From Phycisphaerales bacterium UBA7708 (lineage in GTDB: Bacteria > Planctomycetota > Phycisphaerae > Sedimentisphaerales > Anaerohalosphaeraceae): a stretch of 5,478 nt of DNA. Shown here piece after piece: positions 5,413 through 5,478 of this stretch (within the stretch, counting starts at the first letter, position 1; every line of letters starts with the position of its first letter). The notes beneath the pieces are model-generated. The model saw only the letters and a program-made list of their open reading frames with translations. It was not told where the DNA came from and ran no database searches. Both the position numbers and the translations under genes were made by a program. Location of the stretch: contig DLFY01000235.1 in assembly GCA_002482415.1 (NCBI GenBank), positions 1 through 5,478 of the forward strand, read 5' to 3'.

Positions 5413-5478
5413 TTAGTCAAGCCGGAGACCTCTTTGTTCCAGCCAATTTTTTAAATCGCCCATTTCTGTATCGAAAAT
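5413..5478 (-). CDS. C-terminal end of an unidentified gene
   Basis: The frame is open from the window edge for 21 codons to a TAA at 5413-5415 and ends in the peptide MGDLKNWLEQRGLRLD. Its codons and the terminator-like hairpin about 20 bases downstream suggest the real end of a gene read on the minus strand. The visible part is too short to name a family, and a chance open frame cannot be excluded. Confidence 0.4.
   Translation of the reverse strand: MFDTEMGDLKNWLEQRGLRLD

Overview
All recognisable genes lie on the minus strand, so the window reads biologically from right to left. The best guess for the organism is a Gram-negative bacterium, probably of the Planctomycetota/PVC group (perhaps Phycisphaerae-like). 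This is inference from four things: a CMP-Kdo synthetase gene (so a Kdo/LPS-type envelope), that gene lying near pyrG as it does in Chlamydia, the style of KdsB and CTP synthase, and an ECF sigma factor paired with a membrane anti-sigma factor that has no cysteine zinc motif. Housekeeping genes are about 54-55% GC where I hand-counted them.

Layout in transcription order. (1) 5478-5413: the last 21 codons of an unidentified gene, followed by an AT-rich hairpin terminator (5392-5370). (2) 5412-5191: an intergenic region with a good ribosome binding site for the next gene but no promoter I can call with confidence. (3) 5190-3036: a three-gene unit of ECF sigma factor, single-span anti-sigma factor (overlapping the sigma gene by 10 bases) and an isochorismatase-family hydrolase 35 bases further on. 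(4) 3035-2872: an intergenic region with a convincing sigma70-type promoter (perfect TTGACA, 17-base spacer), a palindrome inside the spacer and a leader hairpin just before the kdsB ribosome binding site. (5) 2871-1: an apparent operon kdsB - OLD/AAA_21-type ATPase - DUF4276-type TOPRIM-like protein - pyrG (5' part only). Its junctions are 8 bases, an 11-base overlap and 8 bases.

Functional reading. KdsB uses CTP to activate Kdo for lipopolysaccharide, and PyrG makes CTP, so a kdsB-pyrG unit makes metabolic sense. The two genes between them do not belong to that pathway. They are an SMC/ABC-like ATPase with Walker A, signature, Walker B and switch-histidine motifs, and a small protein with TOPRIM-like acidic motifs. 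ATPase plus TOPRIM is the logic of anti-phage systems such as OLD, Gabija, PARIS and AbiL. The pair is lower in GC (about 39% for the nuclease-like gene) than kdsB and pyrG, and the pyrG start next to it has lost any well-placed Shine-Dalgarno sequence. I infer a candidate defence cassette inserted into a housekeeping operon and driven by the kdsB promoter. This is the most interesting part of the window. I saw no tRNA, rRNA, CRISPR array, transposase or attachment site.
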